Origin: Dendrolimus kikuchii
Taxonomy: Eukaryota; Arthropoda; Insecta; Lepidoptera; Lasiocampidae
Length of the DNA: 64,000 nucleotides
Direction of reading: 5' to 3'
NCBI GenBank assembly: GCA_019925095.2
Contig: CM034401.1
Span: forward strand, 19,252,338-19,316,337
The notes beneath the pieces are model-generated. The model was not told the DNA's origin, did not search any database, and saw only the letters and a list, made by a program, of their open reading frames with translations. Positions 22,601 to 30,507 of the stretch are shown in pieces. The position numbers and the translations under genes are program-made. The first letter of the stretch is position 1. The number at the start of each line of letters is the position of its first letter.

Positions 22601-25528
22601 TTACAGATCTTGTTGCGGTGTATTAATTACTACGCTCTCACAGAATATCGTCGTGTGAAAGTGTTAGCCTTGAGTTGTGTTTCTTATGATGAGTGAGATT
22701 TCCAATGGTCTACTTCCCTGTCCCCCGCGAGTATATCTCATCCCCCCATTCCAATCCCATATCCCATGCCCTTCATCTATCCTATCCCATCCCCTTCATC
22801 TATCCTATCCCATCCTAAAGGCTGGCAACACGTTGGATTCCCCATGGTGTTGCAAACGTGTACAAGCGACAGTAGCCAGTTTCCATTAGCTAGGTCATCT
22901 GCTTGTTTGCCACCTTCACTATAAAAAAAAAATAAGAAAAGAAGATGAGGAATATTTATACCATAGAAGAATTATTTTTCCATGGTTTATACTAACAAAA
23001 AGCATTCGTGTGCCAGCATCGCGACATGTTCTTCGAGTATCTTCGGTGCGGCCACACAGATTATCACTGAAAACGGATTATCGCAAACCGGGAAGACCAC
23101 TAAACGTTTCTTGCTGTCTTTTGTTAAAAACTGAAATTTTATTAACTAAAATTGTATCAAACTTGCAGCTATACTCAACTAGCGGTAGGCCGAGCTTTTG
23201 TGAGTGACCCGCATGACCATAGTATCTACATAGTTGTATAATATGATGGATTTATGTTGGTAACAAGTAACATATGCTGGTGTTACTAATGGCCATAGAC
23301 ATCGTTACCACTTTCCATGAGGTGGACCATCAGCGCAGTCGGTATATAATAATCGGCAGACAAACACACACATTGTATATCCTAAATTAAGCAAGTTACG
23401 CTTGTGTTATGGGTAATATACAACGGACCACTCTGGGGCCGATCCCAGATACCCAGACCATAGTAAATAACAGAAAGTTCGTTTCCGAAAATTTAGCATG
23501 CCAGGAATCCAACCCGGAGCCTCTGCGTCCATCGAGTCTCTGAGTTTGGCCGGCTAAGACGTAGCCCGCTCGACCACAGAGTCCGTCGATAAAATAATGT
23601 TGGGGCTCGAAGCACCTCATCTAATACGTATATGTGGCCTCCGCCCTCTTATAACAAAAAAGGTTGAGTATCGTTGTTCTAAACCCTACATAATTAGATG
23701 CAGTGCCGTAAATAGGGTGGTGCCACCGGTGCCCAGGCACAAGGCGTAGACTCTGGAGGGCGCAAGAATGGCCAGACCAGGCAGGACTTATTTTTTCGGT
23801 TTGCTCCTGATAAGTTCCCGCTGCGCCCCTAGTGCTCGATTCCAACACACGTACCTACATGACGGTATCATCTAAAACGTCTGTTAAAATTAGACAAAAC
23901 ATCGCGCTCATTTTTTTTTTGGCAGCGCAAGAGCGTGTTTTTATTCTAGTTCTTTAAAAAAATAGATTTTTCTTCCAAAATATTAGACAATTGGTCCACC
24001 AACACCAAGGTCCTTGTGTGTTATTTTATCACCCTGAATAAAATAAAGTAGGCCTATACATAGCATTGCTCCAGCTAGGGTACCTACAATATATATAAAA
24101 AAACAAGGGCGCAGTTATAGAAGCTCGCATAGGGCGCATAAAAGGCTATTTACGGCACTGACTAGATGGCGCTATCCATCATTCTCCTGTCGCTTTTTAA
24201 CTTATGGTTTTTTTAATACTAATGAATCGATTTATAACAACTAAGTACAAGTCGAATAATAAAAAAATCTTTAAACATTTTAGTCGAATAATTAAAAAAA
24301 TCTTTAAATATTTTGCTTACTTACAGGGGTTATAATCGCCTGTAAATCCGACCCAAAATTACTAACAAGATCTGTCTGCTCGATGTGAGTTCGCAGTGCA
24401 TCAGTCAATTTTTGAGTCATCTGCATCAAAATACATCAATTCTTTAAGACCATTATATAACATGCAGCGTGTGCAAATCGGATTCCCGCATGCAAAGTTC
24501 CTTAAAAATATACATACATGATACAAAATATGTATTTATAGTAATTTTATCTGGTCCGGCTATATTTTTATGTCCAATTCGAGTCGATGACTCTAACACT
24601 CCTCGGCTGCTATCTCTAAAAGGCCGCGAGATCAAGGCCGCTACAATGTAAGAAAAGTATGCACATTCCATGCCGGTACTAAAGTAAGCGCTCGAGATCT
24701 TGTGGCTAAGCATTTATCCTTATATTATTAATTTTATTTTGAAAAAATATCCTTAAAACAAACAGATATTAAGGCTTATCTAACGACAGTTGGAAAATTG
24801 TTTTTCGTATTTTCACTATACCATTACATATGTATGCACAGACAGGCATATTTACAATTTGCCTAAGGAACGCTAAATAAATATTGATAAATTATTTATC
24901 TTACACAAATCTTAAGTTTCCTTGGCAGGGCTGATGTGCCGACTGCTTCGATGTAAGCTTCCAGGCGGTCCGAGTTTACGATAATCTGGAACACTACTTC
25001 AGCGTCGCATTCTTCGGTTAGCTAAAAAAAAATACTTAGGCTGATGTCCATAGACATTTAACCGATGGCTAAAATAAAATAATCGCTAAAACTATATGCC
25101 TAAAAGGTACATAAACAATGGTTAATTTAATAAAATATCCAAAGCCTTGAAGAGAAGTGAATAAACAAGCTTGACGCCAGTTGATGCGAGAAAAGGCCCT
25201 ATTATCATAATTTACAACTGTAATTCCGGGAGTCCGTACTTATCACTGATAGTATGGCTGCTACACTCGTGGGGTAACGTGACCAAATATTATACATTCT
25301 AATTTATATAAGGTAGGTAAACAATTATTAGTAGGTACTTAAAGTTAAGGAACCATTATTTGAGCCGTAAGTGTGGCGTCTAAATAGAACCTTTCATACG
25401 TAAATGTTGATTCTGATCTGCAACTGTGCACAGTAATCGTCTGTCAGGTTCATAACTAAATCCAAGATTTTTCCTGGATCGCTATGCTGTATACTTTTTC
25501 TCCTTCCATGCTTTTTGTTAGCAGCCAT
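7513..25528 (-). CDS. PDE2A: cGMP-regulated cyclic nucleotide phosphodiesterase, PDE2A type (gene span)
   Basis: Family knowledge: PDE2 enzymes hydrolyse cAMP and cGMP in the cytosol or at membranes and are activated when cGMP binds a GAF domain. Seen here: 16 exons on the minus strand whose GT-AG sites and phases fit, at 25400-25528, 24907-25021, 24525-24640, 24325-24420, 22997-23130, 21263-21368, 19937-20059, 18101-18326, 17449-17603, 15984-16142, 14915-15003, 13132-13321, 11561-11702, 10478-10623, 8858-8954 and 7513-7653. They give GAF-A, GAF-B and a full PDEase domain with [41 protein letters not shown] and AADLSDQ. The found exons sum to 2164 nt (about 721 codons). One exon of 3n+2 nt is missing between 19937 and 18326, where about 56 residues of GAF-B are expected; without it the frame is lost. 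Introns carry many mobile elements. Whether the gene is functional is open. Confidence 0.9.
7840..8235 (+). repeat. Dispersed repeat, 'CACGTAAAAACTACT' family
   Basis: Contains GGATTCACGTAAAAACTACT followed by GGCCGATTTC and ends near GACGAAGTCGCGAGCATATC. Related copies lie at 29106-29350, 50325-50700 and, more decayed, 62150-62270 and 63030-63130. Class not determined. Confidence 0.6.
8339..8510 (-). mobile_element. RTE-like LINE 3' end fragment
   Basis: Reads [20 protein letters not shown] and [19 protein letters not shown] on the minus strand, followed by an ATG-repeat tail. It matches the C-terminus of the better copy at 44225-44650. It is in the last introns of PDE2. Confidence 0.8.
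8581..8696. mobile_element. Foldback MITE, PIF/Harbinger-like
   Basis: The 116 bp element folds back almost completely: GGCTGGTGTGCATAGACATA at the left pairs with TCTCTATGCACACCAGCC at the right. It is flanked by TTA on both sides (8578-8580, 8697-8699), the target-site duplication of PIF/Harbinger elements. A partial copy sits at 25034-25105 in PDE2 intron 1. Confidence 0.8.
8858..8954 (-). CDS. PDE2A: PDE2 exon 15, end of catalytic domain
   Basis: Acceptor GAAATCTTAG, donor GTAAGC. It encodes [20 protein letters not shown] then [12 protein letters not shown], the last helix of the PDEase fold. The split GA/A codon joins exon 14. Confidence 0.85.
9000..9290 (-). mobile_element. Dispersed retroposon, 'GCAGAC...GGCCCAC' family
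   Basis: About 280 bp with a T-rich left edge, then CAGGCAGATGGCCCACTTGA, ACCATCGCCTATGGACATTT, and an end near TTTTGTCGCCTCTTACGACA. The T-rich edge suggests an A-rich tail, so it lies on the minus strand. Other copies: 19755-19850, 34040-34290, 60520-60740, 61875-62130 (same strand) and 28715-28965, 63835-64000 (other strand). The open frames in it are not genes. Confidence 0.7.
9535..9770. repeat. Dispersed repeat, unclassified
   Basis: Sequence around TTCGGGTAGAATCTTGCAAC and ATGGTACCATGGAGCTGATC. I recognise it as a type of interspersed sequence seen in many moth introns, but cannot assign a class. Confidence 0.4.
9870..10345. repeat. Dispersed repeat, 'CCCGGCAGACGT' family
   Basis: Begins near ACTAGTTGTACCCGGCAGAC and ends near GTTCTTGAGTTATAAATGGT and GTAGCTAACACGACTTT. 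A second copy is at 54210-54540, where the same start and end sequences frame about 330 bp. Class not determined. Confidence 0.6.
10478..10623 (-). CDS. PDE2A: PDE2 exon 14, catalytic domain
   Basis: Acceptor CATAACCAG, donor GTAAGT. It encodes [25 protein letters not shown] and [10 protein letters not shown], matching EWFYQGDLEKAMGNRP and MMDREK of PDE2A. It holds the region of the substrate-binding glutamine (EIQFLQ). Confidence 0.93.
11060..11440 (+). repeat. Dispersed retroposon-like repeat, copy 1
   Basis: GC-richer than its surroundings and sharing GCGCTGGATCGG, CTGGGCGTAACTA and TCTCAGCCTTTCC with 13918-14275. Both copies end in an A-rich run after a CCTTC/CCCTCGCCTC-like stretch, which suggests a SINE or a truncated LINE. 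The 94-codon frame inside is not taken as a gene. Confidence 0.6.
11561..11702 (-). CDS. PDE2A: PDE2 exon 13, catalytic domain
   Basis: Acceptor TTCCATACAG, donor GTTAGT. It encodes [16 protein letters not shown]; the D of AADLSD is the second-sphere metal ligand position in the family. Confidence 0.92.
11961..12662. mobile_element. GC-rich MITE (copy 1), split by a LINE fragment
   Basis: Outer ends CGTTCCACTAG (11961) and CTAATGGAACG (12662) are inverted repeats, and the inner part carries GATGACGTCA. The same element is intact at 38471-38708. Here it is interrupted at 12194-12646 by a LINE fragment flanked by AGCTACT on both sides. Confidence 0.75.
12194..12646 (-). mobile_element. 5'-truncated LINE inserted in MITE
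   Basis: Minus-strand reading includes [20 protein letters not shown], the usual C-terminal end of a Jockey/CR1-like reverse transcriptase, followed by a short 3' UTR and an A-run (plus-strand T8). Target-site duplication AGCTACT at 12187-12193 and 12647-12653 shows retrotransposition by target priming. Confidence 0.85.
13132..13321 (-). CDS. PDE2A: PDE2 exon 12, catalytic domain
   Basis: Acceptor TTATTACCAG, donor GTAAGT. It encodes [20 protein letters not shown] and [10 protein letters not shown], ending [13 protein letters not shown] is the usual signature of this helix. Confidence 0.95.
13918..14280 (+). repeat. Dispersed retroposon-like repeat, copy 2
   Basis: Shares several blocks with 11060-11440, including GCGCTGGATCGG and CTGGGCGTAACTA, and ends in an A-rich run. 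It lies in PDE2 intron between exons 11 and 12. Confidence 0.6.
14487..14648 (+). mobile_element. LINE 3' end with (TATG)n tail
   Basis: Starts at GTCAGGAGCCTTAAGAACAG and ends in ACTGGCGTGAAGT followed by repeated TATG. It is a 5'-truncated copy of the sequence at 37622-37908. Confidence 0.8.
14915..15003 (-). CDS. PDE2A: PDE2 exon 11, metal-binding HD motif
   Basis: Acceptor TTATTTTTAG, donor GTAAGT. It encodes [20 protein letters not shown] and then TNNSFQIQ; HDLDH carries metal ligands of class I phosphodiesterases. The split codons at both ends fit the neighbours. Confidence 0.95.
15984..16142 (-). CDS. PDE2A: PDE2 exon 10, catalytic domain
   Basis: Acceptor TTTCCCCACAG, donor GTACGT. 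It encodes [18 protein letters not shown] then [16 protein letters not shown]. The H of YHSWFHAF is the position of the catalytic proton donor in the family. Confidence 0.95.
16405..16500. repeat. Short inverted repeat in PDE2 intron
   Basis: GGCCTATTTAGGCAC at the left pairs with GTGCCTAAATAAGCC at the right. It could be the end of a small DNA element; no duplication was identified. The following 16500-17100 holds no gene I can support. Confidence 0.45.
17105..17350. other. GC-rich segment in PDE2 intron
   Basis: Markedly GC-richer than the flanks (for example CCGGTGAAGGTAGGCTACCA and GGCCCTGCCAAGCGCCGGCT). Probably part of a mobile element, but no protein motif was recognised. Confidence 0.35.
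17449..17603 (-). CDS. PDE2A: PDE2 exon 9, GAF-B to catalytic linker
   Basis: Acceptor TCTCACAG, donor GTTAGTG. It continues MYHMK with [11 protein letters not shown] and ends [12 protein letters not shown], the linker into the catalytic domain. Confidence 0.88.
18000..18095 (+). mobile_element. RTE-like LINE 3' tail
   Basis: GGAGGCCTACGTCCAACAGT followed by GGACTGCGATTGGCTGACGA is the highly conserved end of an RTE-type LINE (protein ...EAYVQQW). It lies in the PDE2 intron just after exon 8. Related tails: 41295-41450 and 42690-42830. Confidence 0.65.
18101..18326 (-). CDS. PDE2A: PDE2 exon 8, end of GAF-B
   Basis: Acceptor TATTTGGTCTTCAG, donor GTAAGA; one leading base then 75 codons. It encodes [33 protein letters not shown] (an intact NKFDE signature), [13 protein letters not shown] and NELVMYHMK, all strongly PDE2A-like. 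Confidence 0.93.
18347..19366 (-). mobile_element. Tc1-like DD34E transposase, intact ORF, inside PDE2
   Basis: A 339-residue uninterrupted frame. Residues 5-55 look like the first helix-turn-helix, followed by an arginine-rich linker ([10 protein letters not shown]) and a second DNA-binding segment to about 115. The catalytic triad is visible: D154 (LFTDE), D252 (LMQDNARPH) and E287 (NPIEHVWD), with 34 residues between the last two, which defines the Tc1 DD34E group. The length is normal for the family. It lies in the same orientation as PDE2, in the interval between exons 7 and 8; its stop codon is only about 20 bp from the exon 8 boundary, so there is no room for a usual 3' terminal inverted repeat. 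No matching inverted repeat was found upstream either. The second Met (residue 5) could also be the start. Confidence 0.93.
19367..19936. other. Remainder of the exon 7-8 interval of PDE2
   Basis: Read in all three minus-strand frames, this stretch has frequent stops and no GAF-like segment. It contains a diverged tRNA-derived SINE (about 19490-19690) and a piece of the GCAGAC-type repeat (19755-19850). The expected GAF-B exon is not here. Confidence 0.6.
19490..19690 (-). mobile_element. tRNA-derived SINE, diverged
   Basis: On the minus strand a B-box-like GGTTCGATTCT and an A-box-like TGGTGGTCTAG are visible, then TAAGATAAATTTCG and a tail matching the copies at 50785-51030 and 33361-33592. 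Confidence 0.6.
19937..20059 (-). CDS. PDE2A: PDE2 exon 7, start of GAF-B
   Basis: Acceptor TTATCAAG, donor GTGAGA; 41 codons, phase 0. It encodes [20 protein letters not shown], then [18 protein letters not shown], the first helix and strands of GAF-B. It ends on a complete codon and so does not fit the phase of exon 8. Confidence 0.85.
20615..21035 (-). mobile_element. LINE C-terminal fragment, possible REL-type endonuclease
   Basis: A minus-strand frame reads [45 protein letters not shown] and [10 protein letters not shown]. This looks like the end of insect LINE polyproteins, and P-D-x(n)-D is compatible with a restriction-like endonuclease core. The frame is broken between the two reading frames near 20900, so it is a remnant. 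The family assignment is tentative. Confidence 0.6.
21263..21368 (-). CDS. PDE2A: PDE2 exon 6, GAF-A to GAF-B linker
   Basis: Acceptor CTTATTCCAG, donor GTAAAT. It encodes [12 protein letters not shown] and [14 protein letters not shown], the helix that links the two GAF domains (family: CQALLQVAKNLFTH). Confidence 0.85.
21826..22010 (+). mobile_element. LINE 3' end with (TATG)n tail
   Basis: Starts at AAATTGATCGTGTACTAGCA and ends in GTGAAGT and TATG repeats. It is a truncated copy of 37622-37908, in the PDE2 intron between exons 5 and 6. Confidence 0.8.
22412..22500 (+). mobile_element. LINE 3' end, very short copy
   Basis: GTGTGTAAGAATAACCCTGA through GGGAACTGGCGTGAAGTTAT and (TATG)n; only the last 80 bp of the family. 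Confidence 0.75.
22700..22930 (+). repeat. Repeat with CCCATCC tandem part and A tail
   Basis: Tandem CATCTATCCTATCCCATCC-like units, then GGTGTTGCAAACGTGTACAA and a poly-A run. A reverse-strand relative lies at 62555-62820 (GGGATGGGA-type units). Likely a retroposon with an internal satellite. Confidence 0.5.
22997..23130 (-). CDS. PDE2A: PDE2 exon 5, GAF-A
   Basis: Acceptor AAAATTTCAG, donor GTTAGT; 134 nt, so it leaves two bases that combine with the first base of exon 6. It encodes [18 protein letters not shown] and HECFL, aligned to VVALACAFNK and QHCFHY of PDE2A. The NKFDE signature usual here is not conserved. Confidence 0.75.
23351..23590 (-). mobile_element. tRNA-derived SINE
   Basis: Reverse complement of the 50785-51030 copy: ATCGGCAGACAAACACACA at the 3' end, ACAACGGACCACTCTGGGGC inside, and a B-box-like region near 23505-23515. 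Confidence 0.8.
23701..24160. mobile_element. hAT-like non-autonomous element
   Basis: CAGTGCCGTAAATAG at the left end is the exact inverted repeat of CTATTTACGGCACTG at the right end. The flanks ATTAGATG and ACTAGATG form an 8-bp target-site duplication with one mismatch, as in hAT elements. 460 bp, no transposase frame. In the PDE2 intron between exons 4 and 5. Confidence 0.82.
24250..24318. repeat. Tandem duplication, ~33 bp unit
   Basis: AGTCGAATAATAAAAAAATC and the following bases to ACATTTT occur twice in a row with few differences, directly before the exon 4 donor. Confidence 0.7.
24325..24420 (-). CDS. PDE2A: PDE2 exon 4, GAF-A
   Basis: Acceptor TTTGATGCAG, donor GTAAGTAAG; 32 codons, phase 0 at both ends. 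It ends with [13 protein letters not shown], matching SMLGCELQAMLCVP of the family. Confidence 0.8.
24525..24640 (-). CDS. PDE2A: PDE2 exon 3, GAF-A (less certain)
   Basis: Acceptor ACATTGTAG, donor GTATCA. It reads [19 protein letters not shown] then GHKNI, which aligns without gaps to the part of human GAF-A around the conserved P, V-x-E and L-K-D-L positions. The last dozen residues have no counterpart, so the donor may be misplaced. Confidence 0.55.
24907..25021 (-). CDS. PDE2A: PDE2 exon 2, start of GAF-A
   Basis: Acceptor TTTTTTTAG; reads [20 protein letters not shown] and on to LPRKLKI, which lines up with the first strands of GAF-A. Two overlapping donors are possible: GTGTAAG (end 24907, in phase with exon 3 below) or GTAAGAT (end 24905, in phase with exon 4 directly). 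The choice decides whether exon 3 is used. Confidence 0.75.
25034..25105. mobile_element. PIF/Harbinger-like MITE, half copy
   Basis: TTAGGCTGATGTCCATAGAC and TTAACCGATGGCTAAAATAA match the left half of 8581-8696. Only one end is recognisable. Confidence 0.65.
25400..25528 (-). CDS. PDE2A: PDE2 exon 1 (start)
   Basis: Starts at ATG 25528-25526 and runs 43 codons to a GTATGA donor. The N-terminus is short and basic ([11 protein letters not shown]) with no signal peptide or membrane segment. The rest ([21 protein letters not shown]) matches the helix that leads into PDE2A GAF-A. Confidence 0.8.
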
Positions 25529-26366
25529 ATTGAAGTAGATCACTGATATAAATTTTTAGGATATTTAAACCTCAAAACAAATTGGTGCTATGAAATAAAA
25601 GTATTGAAAACTTGTAACATGTATCAATTTGAAAAATGTGAAAAACGTCCCTAAAAATATACTCTGTGGTCCTTAAATGATAAAGGAAGCTTAAAAAAGG
25701 TTTTATAATATATTTTCGTACCTCAATTCCATAAACTTAATTATTATCTGAGATTCTTATTAATGTCGAGTATTTTTGAATTTTGAAACAGTCCTCATCT
25801 CAAGCATTCCATAAAACTTTTATATATTGTGTATCCGAACTGACCAATTACTTTTTAAATTTAATCTCCTGTTATATTATTATTCTGTAGACTTTGTTAG
25901 TGCTTGCGTTTACAAAATACAATTATTGTGGAAAATTGGTTAAGGTTACAACCTTAGCTAATATGTTAGCTAATCGATTACAAATACAAATTGTACGTAA
26001 AAAAGCTATTAATTAGTATTGTAGTGATTTTAAATGCAATCGGTAATGTATCAAAGATGCTTTGTAATATACATATTTGATATACAACTTCAAAAAATTA
26101 ATACAAATCGCTATTTTTATGTATTAATAAACATGAAATTATTTTAAACACGGTATCAAAACTACTTTTTTTAGATTTCGGGTGCAAACACCGATGAGTA
26201 GTAATTGATTAGAATACTTTATTCGAGTATTTATACCCACGCCGGCGGGCACCGGCCACACCTGTGCGCCTGTGCCCCACACTACTAGAAACAGCTGATA
26301 GGTGATGAGTTTAAAAAATTATTGGGTACCGTTTTCTTAAAAAATAGTGAAAAAATAATATTTAAA
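25529..26366. promoter_or_regulatory. Shared divergent promoter region of PDE2 and UBXN1
   Basis: 838 bp separate the minus-strand ATG of PDE2 from the plus-strand ATG of UBXN1, so both promoters and 5' UTRs must lie here unless untranslated exons lie further out. Most of it is AT-rich; 26230-26290 is GC-rich (CCACGCCGGCGGGCACCGGC) and is followed by an E-box CAGCTG near 26292. No TATA box can be assigned with confidence. It looks like a TATA-less bidirectional promoter close to UBXN1. Confidence 0.5.
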
Positions 26367-26416
26367 ATGGCAGAAATACAAACACTTATAGAAATGGGCT
26401 TTTCCAAGGAGCGAGC
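26367..26416 (+). CDS. UBXN1: UBXN1 exon 1
   Basis: ATG in an A-rich leader (TTTAAAATGG); encodes MAEIQTLIEMGFSKER, the first helices of the UBA domain with the conserved MGF loop. Donor GTGAGTG splits the Ala codon. Confidence 0.93.
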
Positions 26417-29400
26417 GTGAGTGTTTTAATTTTCTTCTCGGCTTCAAATGTTAGAGGTTATGAATACGTTACTTTAGATCACATAATTTTTCCAGTTTTA
26501 ATTTAAAAAATACAGCACTCTTAATAGATTTGAAACCATTTTTTTAAATTTAAATTCTACTAGGTCTTTAATACAGATTCATTTGCGTAAATTTCGAAAT
26601 CCCTAGAATTACACATACATAACTTCACGCCAGTTCCCTTGCGGGGTAGGCACGAACAACAGAGTGACATTTAGACTTATTCTTACACACCTCTCATGCT
26701 TCTTTGACATTCATAACTCTTGTCATGCACGCTCGTCTGTTCTTAAGGCTCCTGACATCACTTTCCCTTCCTTCCTTCCTTCTAAATCTCTAGAATTCCT
26801 CTCAAAATTTCCAGAATAAGAAATATTCTACGTTCAAATCCTCTATGATTTATATACAAGATCTTAAAATGCCCTAAATAGAGGCACGGCAACATCCAAA
26901 CAAACCCGGATTCATATTTGTAGTATGGGATATTGTTATGGATGGTATGATTTTGAAATTCAATGTACAAATTTTATATTCAATATTTTAACTCTACATG
27001 GCTGCATAATGAAAAGTATTCATAAGCAAGATTAAAATGTGTACGGAATACATATTAAAATTGCTTTATGACATGCAGGATTGTGAAATACAACATAACT
27101 GATAAGGTATATGATTTCATCTACTGGTGCATTTTTATGTTATTTACATTAACAACAATGCCATCAATGGGTTGGTAGATTCAGAAGTACTATGTGTTTG
27201 TGTCCAGTACTCTACTGTGTACTCAACAACCAGAGACAACTGTTAATATACATAGCATTCCAGAGCAGCAAGCTTTTACATCTAATGTTATTTTAATTGA
27301 TTCACATTGCTTGTATTTGATCTACAGTGGAGACTTGTTTAACCGATAAACTCCGATAGGCTCAAATGCTCCATCACTTATTAAGGACCTGGTATCAGAT
27401 TCAAGTTCAAACTTGAAATGACCATATAGTAATGTTTATCATATATCAAAATGAAAGAATTTTTTCTTTCATACAAATCCTATATAAACAGTGAGACGAC
27501 AACAATAAATTGTTTTGTTTTAAATTATAACATGAATTTGTGCTAAACTGGAGTGAACTGCGAACCGATAGTGGCTGCTGACTGTATGAAAACATGAATT
27601 CGTGATAAATCAGAATATCTTGATTAACGGACTGATGTAAGGCATTTAGATAATTGAAAATCTAGATTATTGAATATTTGAAGAAAAGTGGTTTTTATGC
27701 ATATTATTAATTCTAGAAAGAAAACTTGCTTGATTAACATACACAATTATTTTTAAAAAAAACTTTACAACCAAAATTTATGTTTATTAGACATGATTAG
27801 ACATACATTTTCATATGTACAAGTGTACCTACATATTTTATTAAATTACTAAAATATTGTATCACGAAATGACTGCCAATCCAGATAATTGTGAATCTAT
27901 GTAACTGGCCTAAATTTTATTTTCAGTGAAAAGGCTTTAGCTGTTACAAATTACAAGGGAGTAGAACCAGCAATGGAATGGCTACTCGCACACTCTGAAG
28001 ACTCTGTAATGGATGTTGGACAAACCATAGCCTCATCCACTCCCTCAAGCACAAATGAAACAGATCCCCCGCCACCAGAGGGTGCAGAATCATCCAGTAC
28101 AGATACCCCAGAAGCTAAATCATTCAAATGTGATGAATGTGGCAAACTGGTCAAGAATCAAGATGAAATGGAGTACCATGCAGCGAAGACTAAACATAGT
28201 AGTTTTTCCGAGTCTACAGAAGAGAAGAAACCTTTGACAGAAGAAGAAAAAAAAGCACAATTGGCATTATTGGAAGAGAAGATGAAACAAAAACGAAAAG
28301 AGAGAGAGGAGAGAGAAAAGGTAGGTTCTAAACTTAAGAATGAATGGTTTAACAAGAGAATTCAACATGACTTCACACTTCATAATCTAAAACTCCTTAC
28401 ACAAGAAAAGTATCCATATTGTCCAGCATAAAATATGTTTTGTGAGTACACACAAATAAAATAGTGTGAAGAGAAGACTTTCTTTGTATTAATAGTAGCC
28501 CATAATCACCCTGTTGTTGGGCACCAGTTTCTTCATTTTCTGGAGAAAGCATAATATGTACCACTGATGCTTTATTTGTATGTGAAGGTTCATCACAATA
28601 TTTTCCTTCACCAATAGCATAATAATATGGTAATTCTATCAATTGCATAGTGTATTAGGTCAGAAAAACTAGTTATGTAACTACATGCCAACTAATAAGT
28701 ATTGCACATTGGGTAATAATAATATAATAGGTGGTAGGGTATCTGCCCATCTGGATGGCTCCACCCTTGGTCTAGAGTATGTCACCATAACAACCTTGAG
28801 TTGTGGTCCGACATTAGGGGCCAGGTTCCGGACTCCCTCAAGACATCAGCAGCGCATTTGTAACGCCTTTGGTCTTGAAAATGTCCATAGGCGATGGTAC
28901 CGCTTACCATTAGATGGGCCGTCTGCCTGTTCGCTGATCTCATGCAATAAAATTTTTTTAAAATGACACTGACCTACAAAAAACAAAGTGGTCTGTAATT
29001 TTGACCAGACCGATCTATTTTTATGTATTTTGATGTGCTGATTCTGAATCTTGGGTCAGTTTGGTCCATACACCCTAAAAATTTTGAGGGTGTATGGTCG
29101 CCACCCTGAATCTATACTAATATTATAAAGTTGAAGAGTTTGTTTGTTTAAACGTGCTAATCTCAGGAACTACTGGTCTGATTTGAAAACTTCTTTCAGT
29201 GTTCGATAGCCCATTTATCGAGGAAGGCTATAGGCTATATATCATCATGCTAAGATCAATAGAAGCGGAGCAGCAATGAAAAATCTTTCAAAATTGGGGG
29301 GTTTTAAAAACAAATTCCACGCGGACGACGTCACGGGCACAGCTAGTCATTAATATTTCTGCCAGGCTTTGTCTGGAAGAGACTGCTTTTTATCGATAAG

Positions 29401-30455
29401 ACCACACATTTTACACAATTATGTAGATTAATAAGGTCAAGGTGGGAAAGTCCATCAATAGGGGAGCTTCATACATGTTGAACACTTCTTTAAATATGTA
29501 TTTGTTGTGGACTGTAAATATTTTAATTATAAATAAAATCTGCACGTGCGAAATATATGATGATTTTAATGGCAACGGAGGGAAAATATACAGATAAAAG
29601 AAAAAAACCAACTTCGTTCTAAATTCAAATATTTAGTGGCCAGTACTATGCCACACTAAAGTTCTATGTTTGAATACCTACACCGACAGCAAATCGATCA
29701 GTAGTGTTAAGTCACCATGTAACTCTCTTTTCAAATAGTAGATGGTGTTAAATTTCGTTTAAAAAAGGTAAAAAAACAGGTGTACGAAGTTAGAAGTTAC
29801 CCCATTGATAGACTTGACCTTACTATTTTGTAAGTTTTCAGTAATGTTGCAATAAAGAGTTATATCATCTATCTACATAGAATTTTTCCTCTTTCTCTCT
29901 TACGTTAGTAATTAATTGCTATACTTATTTTTTTTTTATTTTGACATATAACTGTATTTTCATGTATTTTTTTTAAATATTGGCATAATTTTAACATACA
30001 TTTTATGTAGTTTTCTTGTAACATAACATTATATAATTTATTTTCTTGTAATTGTTGAGCCAAAATATTAGTTATATCAATGATTTTTAGTGGAAACTTG
30101 ATTGTATTAATTTTATATTTAAGAATATTATTTATTGTATGTTTCCCAAATAATTTAAATATAAAATAAATACATGCTTTTTGGCTATGTACCAGCCACC
30201 CAATTCTGCTATTACTATATACTACCAATTCTGATATACTAATAAAACTACGTTTTAACGGTTTTAACCGCGCTTAAAACCGTTAAAACGTAGTTTTATT
30301 ATGTATACAAGTCGCGAAAACTTAAGAAAATATTATCTGATATACTATCTCGTCAAAATCGCCGGACCCTATCGTCTCACTCCTAGGTTTGCTTGATTTC
30401 GGTGTTCTGTTAATTCCAATGGCGTGTCAGTTATAATCCACTCTTTTTACTTTTA

Positions 30456-30507
<52 letters not shown>

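Noticed and set aside
23621..23848. 75-codon minus frame as a PDE2 exon
   Set aside because: It falls across the end of a hAT-like element and does not align with GAF-A; the true exon is at 22997-23130.
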